Assembly (NCBI GenBank): GCA_964557575.1
Contig: CAZLBC010000066.1
Coordinates: 1 to 26,989 of the forward strand
Origin: CAZLBC01 sp964557575
GTDB lineage: Bacteria > Planctomycetota > Phycisphaerae > SM23-33
Length of the DNA: 26,989 bases
Direction of reading: 5' to 3'
The notes under the pieces were generated by a model. It had not been told where the DNA came from, did no database searches, and worked only from the letters and a program-made list of their open reading frames with translations. Both the position numbers and the translations under genes were made by a program. This document shows positions 6,557 to 15,020 of this stretch, piece after piece (the stretch's first letter is position 1; the number at the start of each line of letters is the position of its first letter).

Positions 6557-8548
6557 ATGAAAACCACCGTGGGTACTATCGCCGCCGTCGCCTGTGCGTG
6601 CGCGTTATCCGGTTCGGCCGCTGCCGCCGAACGGCACGTCGACGCGGATGCCAAAACCGACGCACCCGACGGCACGACCGGCGCTCCTTTCGCAACGATC
6701 GGCGCAGCCCTCCAAAAGGCGGCCCCCGGCGACACGGTGACCGTCCACGCGGGCACTTACGCCGAATCCATCCGCATCCCCGGCGGGGCCCCCGGAAAAC
6801 CGGTCACCCTGCGGGCCGCCCCCGGCTTGCGGCCGGTCGTCACCGGGGCGCGGCCGGTCACGGGCTGGCAGCCCGGCCGCGACGGTGTCTATACCGCCGC
6901 TGTCGATGTCAAGCCCGACCGGCTCCTCCTCGACGGCCGGCCCCTGCCGCCCGCCCGGCTGCCGGCGGAGGGCTGGTGGCGGGCCGAAAAGGCCGCGGGA
7001 ACGAAGATCGTCGACGCGAAACACCTTAAGGGCCTTGCAATCGACCCCGCCGGCGGGGAGGCTTCTATCTGGGCCGGCCACGGCAACACCTTCTTCACCG
7101 TCCCCGTCGAATCACTCGACCGGCGGACCGGCACGCTGAGGGTCACCCGCATGAGCAAGTGGATGAAACTCCGCGACGGCGACCGCTACTACCTCAAGAA
7201 CCACCCCGGCCTGATCGCCGGGCCCGGGCAGTGGGCGGTCCGCAAGGACGGCACGGGTTACCGCATCTATGTCAAACCGGAAAAAGAGGATCACCTTCGG
7301 CGCATCACGGCCCCGCGGGAGACCCGGCGGGTCGTCGGGGTCTTCGGCGGCGGCCACGTCCGCATCGCGGGCCTGGAGATCACCGGCGCCGCGAACAACG
7401 GGATCGCGGTCAAGGGATGCCGCAATGTGGAGATCACCGGCTGCGTCGCCCGCGGCAACGGCGGGACCGGCATCGCCGCGCGGGACGTCGCGGAACTGAC
7501 GATCCGCCGCTGCATCTCGCGCGAGAATTACTGCGGGGTCACCCTCCACTCGGCGCGGCAGACGACGGTCGAACAATGCGAGATCGCCCGCAACGGGATG
7601 GACGGCCTGGTCGTCTCCTGGCAGTCATCGGACGTCACGGTCCGGCACAACTACATCCATCACCACCTGCTCTGGGGCCACCCCGACAACATGCAGATGT
7701 ACCGCGGCGTGCGGGACGTCCGCGTCATCGACAACCTGCTGGTCGCCGGCGGCCAGTCGATCATGATGGAGGAGGTCGCCGGGGGGCTGTTCCGCGGCAA
7801 CATGATCGTCGGGTCGGGAGCCACATCCCTTATCTTCGGCCACGAAAACGCCGGTGACTGCCGGGTCCTGAACAACACCGTCGCCTTCGCCGGATACGGC
7901 TGCCTGCGGCTGACGGCCGAGAAATACGATGTCCGGGAAAACGTCCTCGTCACCGGGAACGCCGGGTGCATCCTCGCCGCGCGGGAAGCCGACGGGTACC
8001 GCGGCGACCGGAACCTGCTGTTCAACGCCGCGGGACTCGCGAGGGCCTGCGTCGCCACGTCGGCGAAGGGCTGGCACAGCGACCTCGGGGCATTCCGGAA
8101 GGCGACCGGCCAGGACGCCGGCAGCCGCTATGCCGATCCGGCATTCAGAAGCGCCCCCGTCGCCTACGGCGTGGTCGACGCCCGCCGCCTGACCGACTGC
8201 ACCCGCGCAACGCTCCACCTCCGCCCGAAAAGCGGCCCGTTCGCCGCCGGGGACACGGTTGAAATCGATTTCGACGGCGTGCCCCGGACCGTCGTATCGA
8301 TCGCGGAGCGGACGATCACCATCGCGCCCCCCCTCGAGACGCTGCCGGTCAAGGGGCCCCTGGTGTGCAACTGGGGCAAAGCCGAGCAATGCGACCTGGA
8401 CCTGCGGCTGGCCGAGAACAGCCCCGGCGCGCGGCTGTCGGCAACCGGCGGCCCGGTCGGCTCGACCGTCGACATCGCCGCCTACCGCCGCGGCGACTTC
8501 GACGGCGACGGCACCCGGGACCTGCCCGCGGTCGATACCGGCCGGTAA
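6557..8548 (+). CDS. Secreted right-handed beta-helix protein (DUF1565-like)
   Basis: A 663-residue exported protein. Residues 1-24 are a signal peptide ending SAAAA|E. The next section has the DUF1565-like start of secreted beta-helix proteins (GAPFATIGAALQKAAPGDTV, then VHAGTYAESI). Residues about 265-430 form parallel-beta-helix repeats, recognisable as strings such as GIAVKGCRNVEITGC and GIAARDVAELTIRRC, with HHHLLWGHPDNMQMY after them. Such domains are typical of polysaccharide lyases and hydrolases, but I cannot identify catalytic residues. The last section is a separate beta-rich domain ending in DFDGDGTRD, a calcium-binding loop like those of EF-hand or dockerin modules. Start: ATG ten bases after the previous stop with only a weak AAGA, suggesting translational coupling. 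A shorter relative is at 15021-16310. Family is certain; substrate unknown. Confidence 0.87.
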   Translation: MKTTVGTIAAVACACALSGSAAAAERHVDADAKTDAPDGTTGAPFATIGAALQKAAPGDTVTVHAGTYAESIRIPGGAPGKPVTLRAAPGLRPVVTGARPVTGWQPGRDGVYTAAVDVKPDRLLLDGRPLPPARLPAEGWWRAEKAAGTKIVDAKHLKGLAIDPAGGEASIWAGHGNTFFTVPVESLDRRTGTLRVTRMSKWMKLRDGDRYYLKNHPGLIAGPGQWAVRKDGTGYRIYVKPEKEDHLRRITAPRETRRVVGVFGGGHVRIAGLEITGAANNGIAVKGCRNVEITGCVARGNGGTGIAARDVAELTIRRCISRENYCGVTLHSARQTTVEQCEIARNGMDGLVVSWQSSDVTVRHNYIHHHLLWGHPDNMQMYRGVRDVRVIDNLLVAGGQSIMMEEVAGGLFRGNMIVGSGATSLIFGHENAGDCRVLNNTVAFAGYGCLRLTAEKYDVRENVLVTGNAGCILAAREADGYRGDRNLLFNAAGLARACVATSAKGWHSDLGAFRKATGQDAGSRYADPAFRSAPVAYGVVDARRLTDCTRATLHLRPKSGPFAAGDTVEIDFDGVPRTVVSIAERTITIAPPLETLPVKGPLVCNWGKAEQCDLDLRLAENSPGARLSATGGPVGSTVDIAAYRRGDFDGDGTRDLPAVDTGR

Positions 8549-8563
8549 CCTCCCCATCCCTTC

Positions 8564-8592
8564 TGGACAACGCGCCTCGCGGCAGGTATCCT
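8564..8592 (+). promoter_or_regulatory. Promoter suggesting a leaderless DUF3467 transcript
   Basis: TGGACA (8564-8569), exactly 17 bases, then TATCCT (8587-8592). The -10 ends seven bases before the ATG at 8600, so transcription would begin at or next to the start codon. There is no convincing Shine-Dalgarno in front of this gene, which agrees with a leaderless mRNA. Confidence 0.5.
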
Positions 8593-8599
8593 GTGCGCC

Positions 8600-9247
8600 A
8601 TGAACGATGAACACAACAACACGCCCGAGCCCCCTTCCGACGAGAACGTACCCCCCGAGGGACCGGTAACCGAGCGCCTGCCGCATACCTCGGTGGGCGC
8701 CCGCCTGCCGGAGAACATCGGCAGCGGTGTCTTCTGCACGGGGGTGATCGTCCACCAGGGACAGAACGAGTTCGTCCTCGATTTCATCCAGCGGATGGGG
8801 CGCCCCCACCGCGTCGGCGCCCGGGTGGTCCTGAGCCCCCGTATCATGGAGCAACTCGTCAAGGCCCTCCGCAGCAACGTGGACAAGTACGAGCAGTCGT
8901 TCGGCCCCCCGAAGGAGATGCCCCGGCCCAAGATACAGCAGCGGCTCTCGCTGAAGGAGATGTACGACGACCTGCGGCTCGCCGACGAGCAGGCGGCCGG
9001 CGCCTACGCGACCGGGGTGAAGATCGGCCATTCGCCGGCCGAGTTCATCTTCGATTTCATCGCCAACTTCTATCCCCGGGCCACGGTCTCGTCCCGGATC
9101 TACCTCTCGTCCTCCCAGGTTCCCCGGACGCTCGACACGCTCGAGACGTCTCTCAAGACGTTCCGTGAACGGTCGGAAAAAGGAGAAGACGGGGAAACGT
9201 CTCCGGGTGACGATGCGGCGCCGCCGAACGGGGACGTAGACGGCTGA
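8600..9247 (+). CDS. Tandem DUF3467 protein
   Basis: A 215-residue cytoplasmic protein with two DUF3467-like units. The first (about residues 43-102) reads VIVHQGQNEFVLDF, then VVLSPRIMEQLVKAL and NVDKYEQSFG. The second (about 135-190) repeats the plan in degenerate form: VKIGHSPAEFIFDF, IYLSSSQVPRTLDTL, SLKTFRERS. Most family members that I know of are single-domain proteins of about 100 residues, so this looks like a fused duplication. The ends are acidic and proline-rich, probably disordered. DUF3467 has no established function. No ribosome site is evident, but a -10 box ends seven bases before the ATG, suggesting leaderless translation. It lies 51 bases after the beta-helix gene and converges with the metallo-hydrolase gene. 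Confidence 0.85.
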   Translation: MNDEHNNTPEPPSDENVPPEGPVTERLPHTSVGARLPENIGSGVFCTGVIVHQGQNEFVLDFIQRMGRPHRVGARVVLSPRIMEQLVKALRSNVDKYEQSFGPPKEMPRPKIQQRLSLKEMYDDLRLADEQAAGAYATGVKIGHSPAEFIFDFIANFYPRATVSSRIYLSSSQVPRTLDTLETSLKTFRERSEKGEDGETSPGDDAAPPNGDVDG

Positions 9248-9400
9248 TCGTCCTCAGAATCCATTGTACCCGTTCTCGCCCCCCGCAACGACGGGCGACT
9301 ATATATCGTTTCGTTGTCATATCTTCGCCTGTGGCCGGCGCAGCGCCGAACGGAAGAAGCGTTAAGCCGGGGCGTCACATCCCTGAACAGGACCGCCCCC

Positions 9401-10243
9401 CTACACCTCCGTCTCCCACCCCGTCCCCACGGCGAAACAGTCGCAATCGCCGCCCCTATCACTTACCATCGCGCGCGAACGGGCGACCAGGGCGTCGACC
9501 TGCTCGTCGGTCCGGTCGGGATCGTGGTGAAAGAGTCCCAGCGACGACACGCCCGCGTCGAGGGCGAGCCTGAGGGCGTCCGCGAACACCGTGTGTCCCC
9601 AGGTCTTCGTTTTCCCCTCGTACTCCTCCCGCGTGTACTGCGCGTCGTGCAGGAGAAGCGCCGCACCGGAAACAAAGGCAACGTAATCGTCATAGGCAAG
9701 CCCGCCCGGGTGACGGTACGTCAGTTCGTTGTCCGTGAGGAACACGACGCTCGCGCCGTCCTCGGTGAACCGGTAGCCCATGCCCCGGTTCGGATGGCTC
9801 AGCAGGACGGGATCCACGCGGACGGTGTCGATCGTGAAGCTCTCATCGCACCGGCCGTGACAGGAAAGCGCGGCCGCGACACCCGACAGGCCGACGGGAA
9901 AATAGGGCGGCGCCATGGGCGGCCCGATCATCCGTTCAACGGATTCCTGTGCGAACGGGCAGCCGAACAGCTCGATCCGGGTACGCGTGTGGTGCAGGGG
10001 ATCAAAAAACGGGAATCCCATCAGGTGATCCATGTGGGCATGGGTCAAGATCAGGTTGAGGTCGGTTTTTTCCTCTTCCGCGAGGCGGCGGCCCAACCGC
10101 CGGATACCCGTCCCGGCGTCGATAATGATCACCGCGTCGTTGCGGGTCCGGATCTCCAGGCACGTCGTGTCGCCGCCGTACCGAACGTAGTCGCCGCCCG
10201 AGACGGGAATGGAACCGCGCGAACCCCAGCACCGGACGATCAT
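9401..10243 (-). CDS. Metallo-beta-lactamase-fold hydrolase
   Basis: A 280-residue cytoplasmic MBL-fold hydrolase of the PhnP/cyclic-nucleotide-phosphodiesterase-like branch (COG1235 type). It opens with WGSRGSIPVSG and the RYGGDTTCLEI strand typical of this branch. Metal ligands are visible: H68, H70, D72 and H73 in THAHMDH, H150 in LLSHPNRGMGYRF, D171 in LTDNE, and D200 in LLHDAQYT, with a late HHDPDRTDEQ segment also typical. All dinuclear-zinc positions therefore look intact. Homologues cleave phosphodiester or related ester bonds, but the substrate cannot be predicted. ATG at 10243 is preceded by AGGT about seven bases away. No signal peptide. It is transcribed alone, convergent with DUF3467 and divergent from the MscS-channel operon across a 287-base gap in which I see no gene. 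Confidence 0.88.
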   Translation of the reverse strand: MIVRCWGSRGSIPVSGGDYVRYGGDTTCLEIRTRNDAVIIIDAGTGIRRLGRRLAEEEKTDLNLILTHAHMDHLMGFPFFDPLHHTRTRIELFGCPFAQESVERMIGPPMAPPYFPVGLSGVAAALSCHGRCDESFTIDTVRVDPVLLSHPNRGMGYRFTEDGASVVFLTDNELTYRHPGGLAYDDYVAFVSGAALLLHDAQYTREEYEGKTKTWGHTVFADALRLALDAGVSSLGLFHHDPDRTDEQVDALVARSRAMVSDRGGDCDCFAVGTGWETEV

Positions 10244-10445
10244 GGATCACCTGCTTCCTGTATCGACGTAACACACGGAACGCGCTGCCACGGGATGTAC
10301 ATTCCCGGACCGGATCACGGGAGATCAGGGCAGCACCGTGTCGATCCGGCGGCCGCATTGTACGAAACGCGCTTTCTTTTGCAACAGGCGTATCTCCCGC
10401 TACCTTCCTTCAATCCGCCCGCAGGGGAAGTGTCCCTCGGGACGT

Positions 10446-10474
10446 TTGACGCGGGCGGTTCCGTCAAATATGAT
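10446..10474 (+). promoter_or_regulatory. Promoter of the MscS-PQQ-beta-helix operon
   Basis: TTGACG (10446-10451), exactly 17 bases, then TATGAT (10469-10474); each hexamer is one base from consensus. Expected start near 10481 gives a leader of about 50 bases before the ATG at 10531, with a strong ribosome site in it. Confidence 0.65.
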
Positions 10475-10530
10475 ATCCTACCATCCACCGCCCGGCCGTA
10501 GCCGCGGCTGCGCGAAAGGAGGACGAGACA

Positions 10531-11787
10531 ATGCACTATATCACGAAGCTTTTGGAGGGGTGGTTCGCCCTGGAGGGCACGCCGCTCACGCTCGCGGCTA
10601 CCGGCCTGTCGATCGTGGCCCTGTTGGTAGCGGCCCTGGCCGCCTACTGGCTGGTCAGGACCATCGTCATCAAGGGCGTTCACGGCCTGGCAAAACGGAG
10701 CCGCGCCGCCTGGGACGACACGCTGGTCGAACGCAAAGTCCTTCAGCGGGCCACTCACCTCGTTCCCGGCGTGCTGATCCATGAGCTCGGACCGGTCGTC
10801 TTCCGCGGCTACGCCTCCGGAATCCTCATCTCGCAGCGGATCGCCGTCATCTACATGCTCCTGGCCGGCGCCGTCGCCGCCGCGGCGCTGATAAACGCGC
10901 TGGTCGACATCCTCGGCGGCATGAAGGCCACCCGCAAGATGCCCCTCAGAAGCTTCGCCCAGGTCGCGAAGATCGTCATGTACTTCGTCGTCGGCATCGT
11001 GACCCTGGCCGTCGTCATGGACAAGTCGCCGGTCTACTTCCTCAGCGGCATGGGCGCGATGGCGGCCGTGCTCATGCTGGTCTTCCGGGACTCCATACTC
11101 GGCTTCGTGGCGGGACTGCACCTGTCGTTCAACGACATGGTCCGCGTCGGCGACTGGATCGAGATGTCCCGCTACGGCGCCAACGGGGCGGTCACGGACG
11201 TCACCCTGACGACGGTGAAGGTGCAGAACTGGAACAAGACGATCAGCACCATCCCCGCCTACTCCCTCCTCAGCGACTCGTTCATGAACTGGCGGGGGAT
11301 GAGCGAATCCGGCGGGCGCCGGATCAAGCGGTCGGTCAACATCGACATGACCAGCATCAGGTTCTGCACGCAGGAGATGCTCGACCGGTTCCGCACCATC
11401 CGGTTCATCACCGAGTACATCGACCGGAAGAAACGGGAGATCGCCGAGCATAACCGGCAGCACAACGTCGACGACACGACGCTGGTCAACGGCCGGCGGC
11501 TGACCAACATCGGCACATTCCGGGCCTACCTCGGCGAGTACATCAGCCATCACCCCGCCATCCACGAGGGGATGACGATGATGGTCCGGCAACTTACCCC
11601 CACCGAAAACGGCCTGCCCATCGAGATCTACGCCTTCAGCAGCGACCAGAACTGGGTGAACTACGAGGGCATCCAGTCCGACATTTTCGATCACGTCCTG
11701 GCGATCATCCCCGCGTTCGACCTGCGCGTCTTCCAGAACCCCACGGGCGGCGATTTTCGCGAACTGGTGAAAACGGCGGCCGGTTGA
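10531..11787 (+). CDS. ybdG: MscS-family mechanosensitive channel, YbdG type
   Basis: A 418-residue inner-membrane channel close in length and sequence to E. coli YbdG (MscM), which opens under membrane tension and releases solutes on osmotic downshock. Hydrophobic helices lie at about residues 17-45, 97-128, 145-168 and 172-195. The pore-lining helix and start of the beta domain are visible in GMGAMAAVLMLVFRDSILG, then LSFNDMVRVGDWIEM. YbdG-type signatures follow: TTVKVQNWNKTISTIP, GGRRIKRSVNIDMTSIRF, LTNIGTFRAYL and EIYAFSS. This makes a plain MscS or MscK less likely. Start supported by AAAGGAGG at 10515-10522, eight bases upstream, and by a good promoter. It heads a probable operon: the methyltransferase-like/PQQ gene starts 28 bases after its stop. 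Assignment is firm; gating properties are inference. Confidence 0.93.
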   Translation: MHYITKLLEGWFALEGTPLTLAATGLSIVALLVAALAAYWLVRTIVIKGVHGLAKRSRAAWDDTLVERKVLQRATHLVPGVLIHELGPVVFRGYASGILISQRIAVIYMLLAGAVAAAALINALVDILGGMKATRKMPLRSFAQVAKIVMYFVVGIVTLAVVMDKSPVYFLSGMGAMAAVLMLVFRDSILGFVAGLHLSFNDMVRVGDWIEMSRYGANGAVTDVTLTTVKVQNWNKTISTIPAYSLLSDSFMNWRGMSESGGRRIKRSVNIDMTSIRFCTQEMLDRFRTIRFITEYIDRKKREIAEHNRQHNVDDTTLVNGRRLTNIGTFRAYLGEYISHHPAIHEGMTMMVRQLTPTENGLPIEIYAFSSDQNWVNYEGIQSDIFDHVLAIIPAFDLRVFQNPTGGDFRELVKTAAG

Positions 11788-11803
11788 CCGGGACCGGGGC
11801 ATG

Positions 11804-11809
11804 AAAGGA
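11804..11809 (+). promoter_or_regulatory. Ribosome binding site that fixes the PQQ-protein start
   Basis: AAAGGA, six bases before the ATG at 11816. It overlaps the in-frame ATG at 11801, whose own upstream sequence is only GGGACCGGGGC. This places the start at 11816 and puts the hydrophobic signal at residue 4 of the protein. Confidence 0.55.
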
Positions 11810-11815
11810 ACCATC

Positions 11816-14800
11816 ATGCATCGAATGAGTGCGTTCATAATCATGGTGATCGTAACCGCACTGCTGGCCGCCTGTCCGCGGACCCTCCCCGCAGACGAGG
11901 CCGCCGAACTGCTCAAGACGGCGGGCGTTACCGGCGGGCTGGCGGTCCACGTCGGCTGCGGCGACGGTAAGCTCGCGGTTGCCGTCGCGACGCGGATCGA
12001 CGGCGTCGTCCAGGGACTCGCCGCCGACAGGGACACAGTACAAACAGCGCGGCGGCACATCCTCGACAAGGGCCTCTGCAACCGGGTCGGCGTTATCGGG
12101 TGGGACGGCGAACGGCTGCCCTACGCCGACAACCTCGTCACCCTCCTCATCCGGGAGGATCACGCGGCGGTCCCGGACGGCGAGGTCATGCGCGTCCTCG
12201 CCCCTCACGGCGTCTGCATGACGCGGGACGGCGGAACGTGGGTGAAGAAGGTCAAGCCCCGCCCGGACGATATCGACGAGTGGACCCATTATCTCCACGG
12301 TCCCGGCGGAAACGCCGTGGCCGCGGACCGCGCCGCCGGGCCGCCCCGGCGGTTCCAGTGGAAGGCCGGCCCCTGCTGGGCGCGGCTGCACGACGCCCCG
12401 TCCTCGACCAGCGCCATGGTCGCCGCCCGGGACCGGGTCTTCTACATCCGGGACGAGGGGCCCCTGGCCGCCTACCGCGGACTGGCGGAGACGTGGTCCC
12501 TCTTCGCGCGGAACGCGTTCAACGGGATCCTTCTCTGGAAACGGCCCATGCCCGGCTGGGGGTGGAAGCAGTGGACCGCGAACTGGCACCTGCGAAACAA
12601 CCAGCCGTTTCAATTGCCCAAGCGCCTCGTGGCCGCCGGCGACCGGGTCTACGTGACCCTCGGCTTCCACGCCCCCGTCACCGCCCTGGACGCCGCCACG
12701 GGCGACATCGTGACCACGTACGCGGGGACCGACGGGGCCGACGAGATACTCCTGCACGAGGGGCTGCTGGTCATCGCGATCAACAAGACCCGCTACGAGC
12801 CCTCGAAGAACAACCGAACGCCGGTGAAAAAGGCCGTCGCGGCGGTCGCGGCGAAGACCGGCGAGATCGTCTGGAAGTCGGGCGACTACGTCGGCATCAC
12901 CGCCAAGACCGGCTCGATCGCCCCCGACGGCAGGCTGGAACTCGCGGCCGGCGGGGGCGGGGTGTTCCTCTGCGACCGGAACGAGATCATCCGTCTCGAT
13001 CTGCAGACGGGCGAAACCGCGTGGCGGGCCGCGCGGCGGTACGGCGAAAAACAGAAATGCAACTTCAACACGCTGATGTGGCAACTGCCGGTGATGGTCT
13101 ACAGCGACGGCGTGGTCCTCTTCGCCCAGCCGGAGGGAACCACCAGTTTCCACTCGGTGCCGGGGACCCTGTACGCCTGGGACGCCCAAAGCGGCGCACC
13201 GCTCTGGCAGCACCGCTACGGGGGATGGGTCCACAACACACAGCCCAATGTCTTCGTCGTCGACGAAACGGTCTGGGTCCACGAACACCAGGAGGGCGAC
13301 GTCAGGAAGGGCCACCGGATGGTCTTCCCGAAAGAACGCAAGACAAAGGCCGACTTCGCGGTCATCGGTCTCGACATACGGAGCGGCAAACTGAAAAAGC
13401 GGATCCCCACGCGAACCATCTTCAATGTCGGCCACCACCACCGCTGCTACCGGAACAAGGCGACCGAGCGGTTTCTCCTGACGTCGCGGCGGGGCGTGGA
13501 GTTCATCGACATCGAAAACGGGGGGACCGATCTGAACCACTGGGTCCGCGGCGACTGCCAACTGGGCATCATGCCCTGCAACGGCCTGCTCTACAGCACC
13601 CCCCACCCCTGCTCGTGTTACATCTCCGCGAAGCTCAACGGCTACTGCGCCCTCGCCCCCGCGCCGGCGACGCGGGAAAAAACCGCGGACCCGGAAAACC
13701 CCCTCGTCAAGGGCCCGGCGTTCGGCCCGGTCACACCGGCCGGCGCGACGGACGCAATGGACTGGCCGGCATTCCGCGCCGGACCGGACCGCGGCGGATC
13801 GTCGGCCTGCAGCCTCCCCGCGAAACTCCACCCGCTCTGGAAGGTCGACTTCGAGGACACCGTCGGCCCCGTGTCCGTCGCGGGGGGGAGGGTGTTCGTG
13901 CCGGTGGTCGACGAATGCCGCGTCGCCGCCCTGGACGCACACACCGGGAAACCGGTCTGGACGCACGTCACCGGCGGGCGCGTCGACACTCCCCCCACCG
14001 CCTGGGAGAACAGGGTGCTGTTCGGGTCGGCCGACGGGTGGGTCCATTGCCTGCGGGCAGCCGACGGGAAACCGGCCTGGCGGCTGCGCGCGGCGCCGCG
14101 GGAGCGCCTGGTCTGTTCGACGGGACGGGTTGAATCCGCATGGCCGGTCCACGGGAGCGTCCTGGTCACCGGCTCTGCCGCGTACATCGCCGCCGGCAGA
14201 TCATCCTACCTCGACGGCGGGATTCACCTCTACGCCGTCCGGCCGGCCACCGGTGAAATCATCCAGCGCCGCGTTCTCTCCAGCCGCGACCCGAAGACGG
14301 GGAAACAGCCCTGCGATCCCGGGTTCAGCCACACCATGCCCGGCACCCTTCGCGACATCATGGTCGGCGACGGCGACACGGTCTGGATGCGGGACGAAGA
14401 GGTCTTCACGGGCAAAAAATCCTCGCGGACCCACGTCTGCGCGACCGGGGGGATGCTCGACGACTCGTGGTTCAACCGGACCACCTGGCGCTGCGGCCCG
14501 GTGAAGCACGCCCAGTACCTCGTCTTCAACGAGAAGATCGTCTGCGGTATCGAGGCCTTTTCCTCCACCAACCGGAAGGCGGCCTTCGCCCCCGGGCAGA
14601 AAGGCTACCGCCTCTTCGCGATGCCCCTGGACAGGAAGGCGGGACGGAAGGCAAAAAAGAAGGACCGCGCGAAGGGCTGTCTCTGGTCGCGACGGATCCC
14701 GGTCCGGGCGAAGGCGATGGCCCTCGCCGCCGACACGCTCCTCCTTGCCGGCCCCCCGGACGTCATCGATCCGAACGACACGCTCGCGGCGTTTGAGGGC

Positions 14801-14971
14801 CGGAAGGGCGCCGTGATGTGGGCGGTCTCGGCCGCAGACGGGAAAAAACGTTGGGAAACGAAACTCGACGCCCCGCCGGCCTGGGACGGTATGGCCGTTG
14901 CCGACGACAAGCTCTATATGTCCATGGCCGACGGCAGCGTCCGCTGCTACGGCGGGGCCGGGTCACCGTAA
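11816..14971 (+). CDS. Exported methyltransferase-like/PQQ beta-propeller fusion
   Basis: A 1051-residue exported protein. Residues 1-20 form a signal with the lipobox-like LAAC (C20), so it may be a lipoprotein; cleavage at LPA|DE is the alternative. Residues about 27-150 resemble a class I SAM-methyltransferase: VHVGCGDGKLA (residues 44-54) is motif I, followed by a strand-helix unit (VQGLAADRDTVQTAR) and VMRVLAPHGVC near its end. From about residue 170 onward it is a PQQ-like propeller, with blade motifs such as VTALDAATGDIV, KTGEIVWKSG, LDLQTGETAW, WDAQSGAPLWQ, LDAHTGKPVW and AADGKKRWET. Propellers of this type (BamB or quinoprotein-dehydrogenase like) bind proteins, PQQ or sugars; I see no basis to choose. 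It lies between the MscS gene (28 bases) and a beta-helix gene (49 bases) on the same strand. An extracytoplasmic methyltransferase fold is unexpected because SAM is cytosolic. Confidence 0.85.
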   Translation: MHRMSAFIIMVIVTALLAACPRTLPADEAAELLKTAGVTGGLAVHVGCGDGKLAVAVATRIDGVVQGLAADRDTVQTARRHILDKGLCNRVGVIGWDGERLPYADNLVTLLIREDHAAVPDGEVMRVLAPHGVCMTRDGGTWVKKVKPRPDDIDEWTHYLHGPGGNAVAADRAAGPPRRFQWKAGPCWARLHDAPSSTSAMVAARDRVFYIRDEGPLAAYRGLAETWSLFARNAFNGILLWKRPMPGWGWKQWTANWHLRNNQPFQLPKRLVAAGDRVYVTLGFHAPVTALDAATGDIVTTYAGTDGADEILLHEGLLVIAINKTRYEPSKNNRTPVKKAVAAVAAKTGEIVWKSGDYVGITAKTGSIAPDGRLELAAGGGGVFLCDRNEIIRLDLQTGETAWRAARRYGEKQKCNFNTLMWQLPVMVYSDGVVLFAQPEGTTSFHSVPGTLYAWDAQSGAPLWQHRYGGWVHNTQPNVFVVDETVWVHEHQEGDVRKGHRMVFPKERKTKADFAVIGLDIRSGKLKKRIPTRTIFNVGHHHRCYRNKATERFLLTSRRGVEFIDIENGGTDLNHWVRGDCQLGIMPCNGLLYSTPHPCSCYISAKLNGYCALAPAPATREKTADPENPLVKGPAFGPVTPAGATDAMDWPAFRAGPDRGGSSACSLPAKLHPLWKVDFEDTVGPVSVAGGRVFVPVVDECRVAALDAHTGKPVWTHVTGGRVDTPPTAWENRVLFGSADGWVHCLRAADGKPAWRLRAAPRERLVCSTGRVESAWPVHGSVLVTGSAAYIAAGRSSYLDGGIHLYAVRPATGEIIQRRVLSSRDPKTGKQPCDPGFSHTMPGTLRDIMVGDGDTVWMRDEEVFTGKKSSRTHVCATGGMLDDSWFNRTTWRCGPVKHAQYLVFNEKIVCGIEAFSSTNRKAAFAPGQKGYRLFAMPLDRKAGRKAKKKDRAKGCLWSRRIPVRAKAMALAADTLLLAGPPDVIDPNDTLAAFEGRKGAVMWAVSAADGKKRWETKLDAPPAWDGMAVADDKLYMSMADGSVRCYGGAGSP

Positions 14972-15020
14972 CCGTTCAGACTGCAACTGACAAACAACTG
15001 TCCCCTGTCACGGAGTGTGC

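Noticed and set aside
6213..6560. Plus-strand frame starting before the 67-residue membrane protein
   Set aside because: It overlaps that gene in another frame, ignores the good promoter and ribosome site, and has no recognisable domain.
10420..10450. Inverted repeat around GTCC-CTCG-GGAC upstream of the MscS gene as a regulatory operator
   Set aside because: The stem needs two G-T pairs and overlaps the -35 only at its edge; this could be chance in GC-rich sequence.
11705..14152. Very long open frame on the minus strand opposite the PQQ gene, and similar ones at 3007-4314 and 20355-22727 on the plus strand
   Set aside because: They are antisense to clear genes, rich in R, G, P and A, without recognisable motifs or ribosome sites. 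Long open antisense frames are expected at this GC content.
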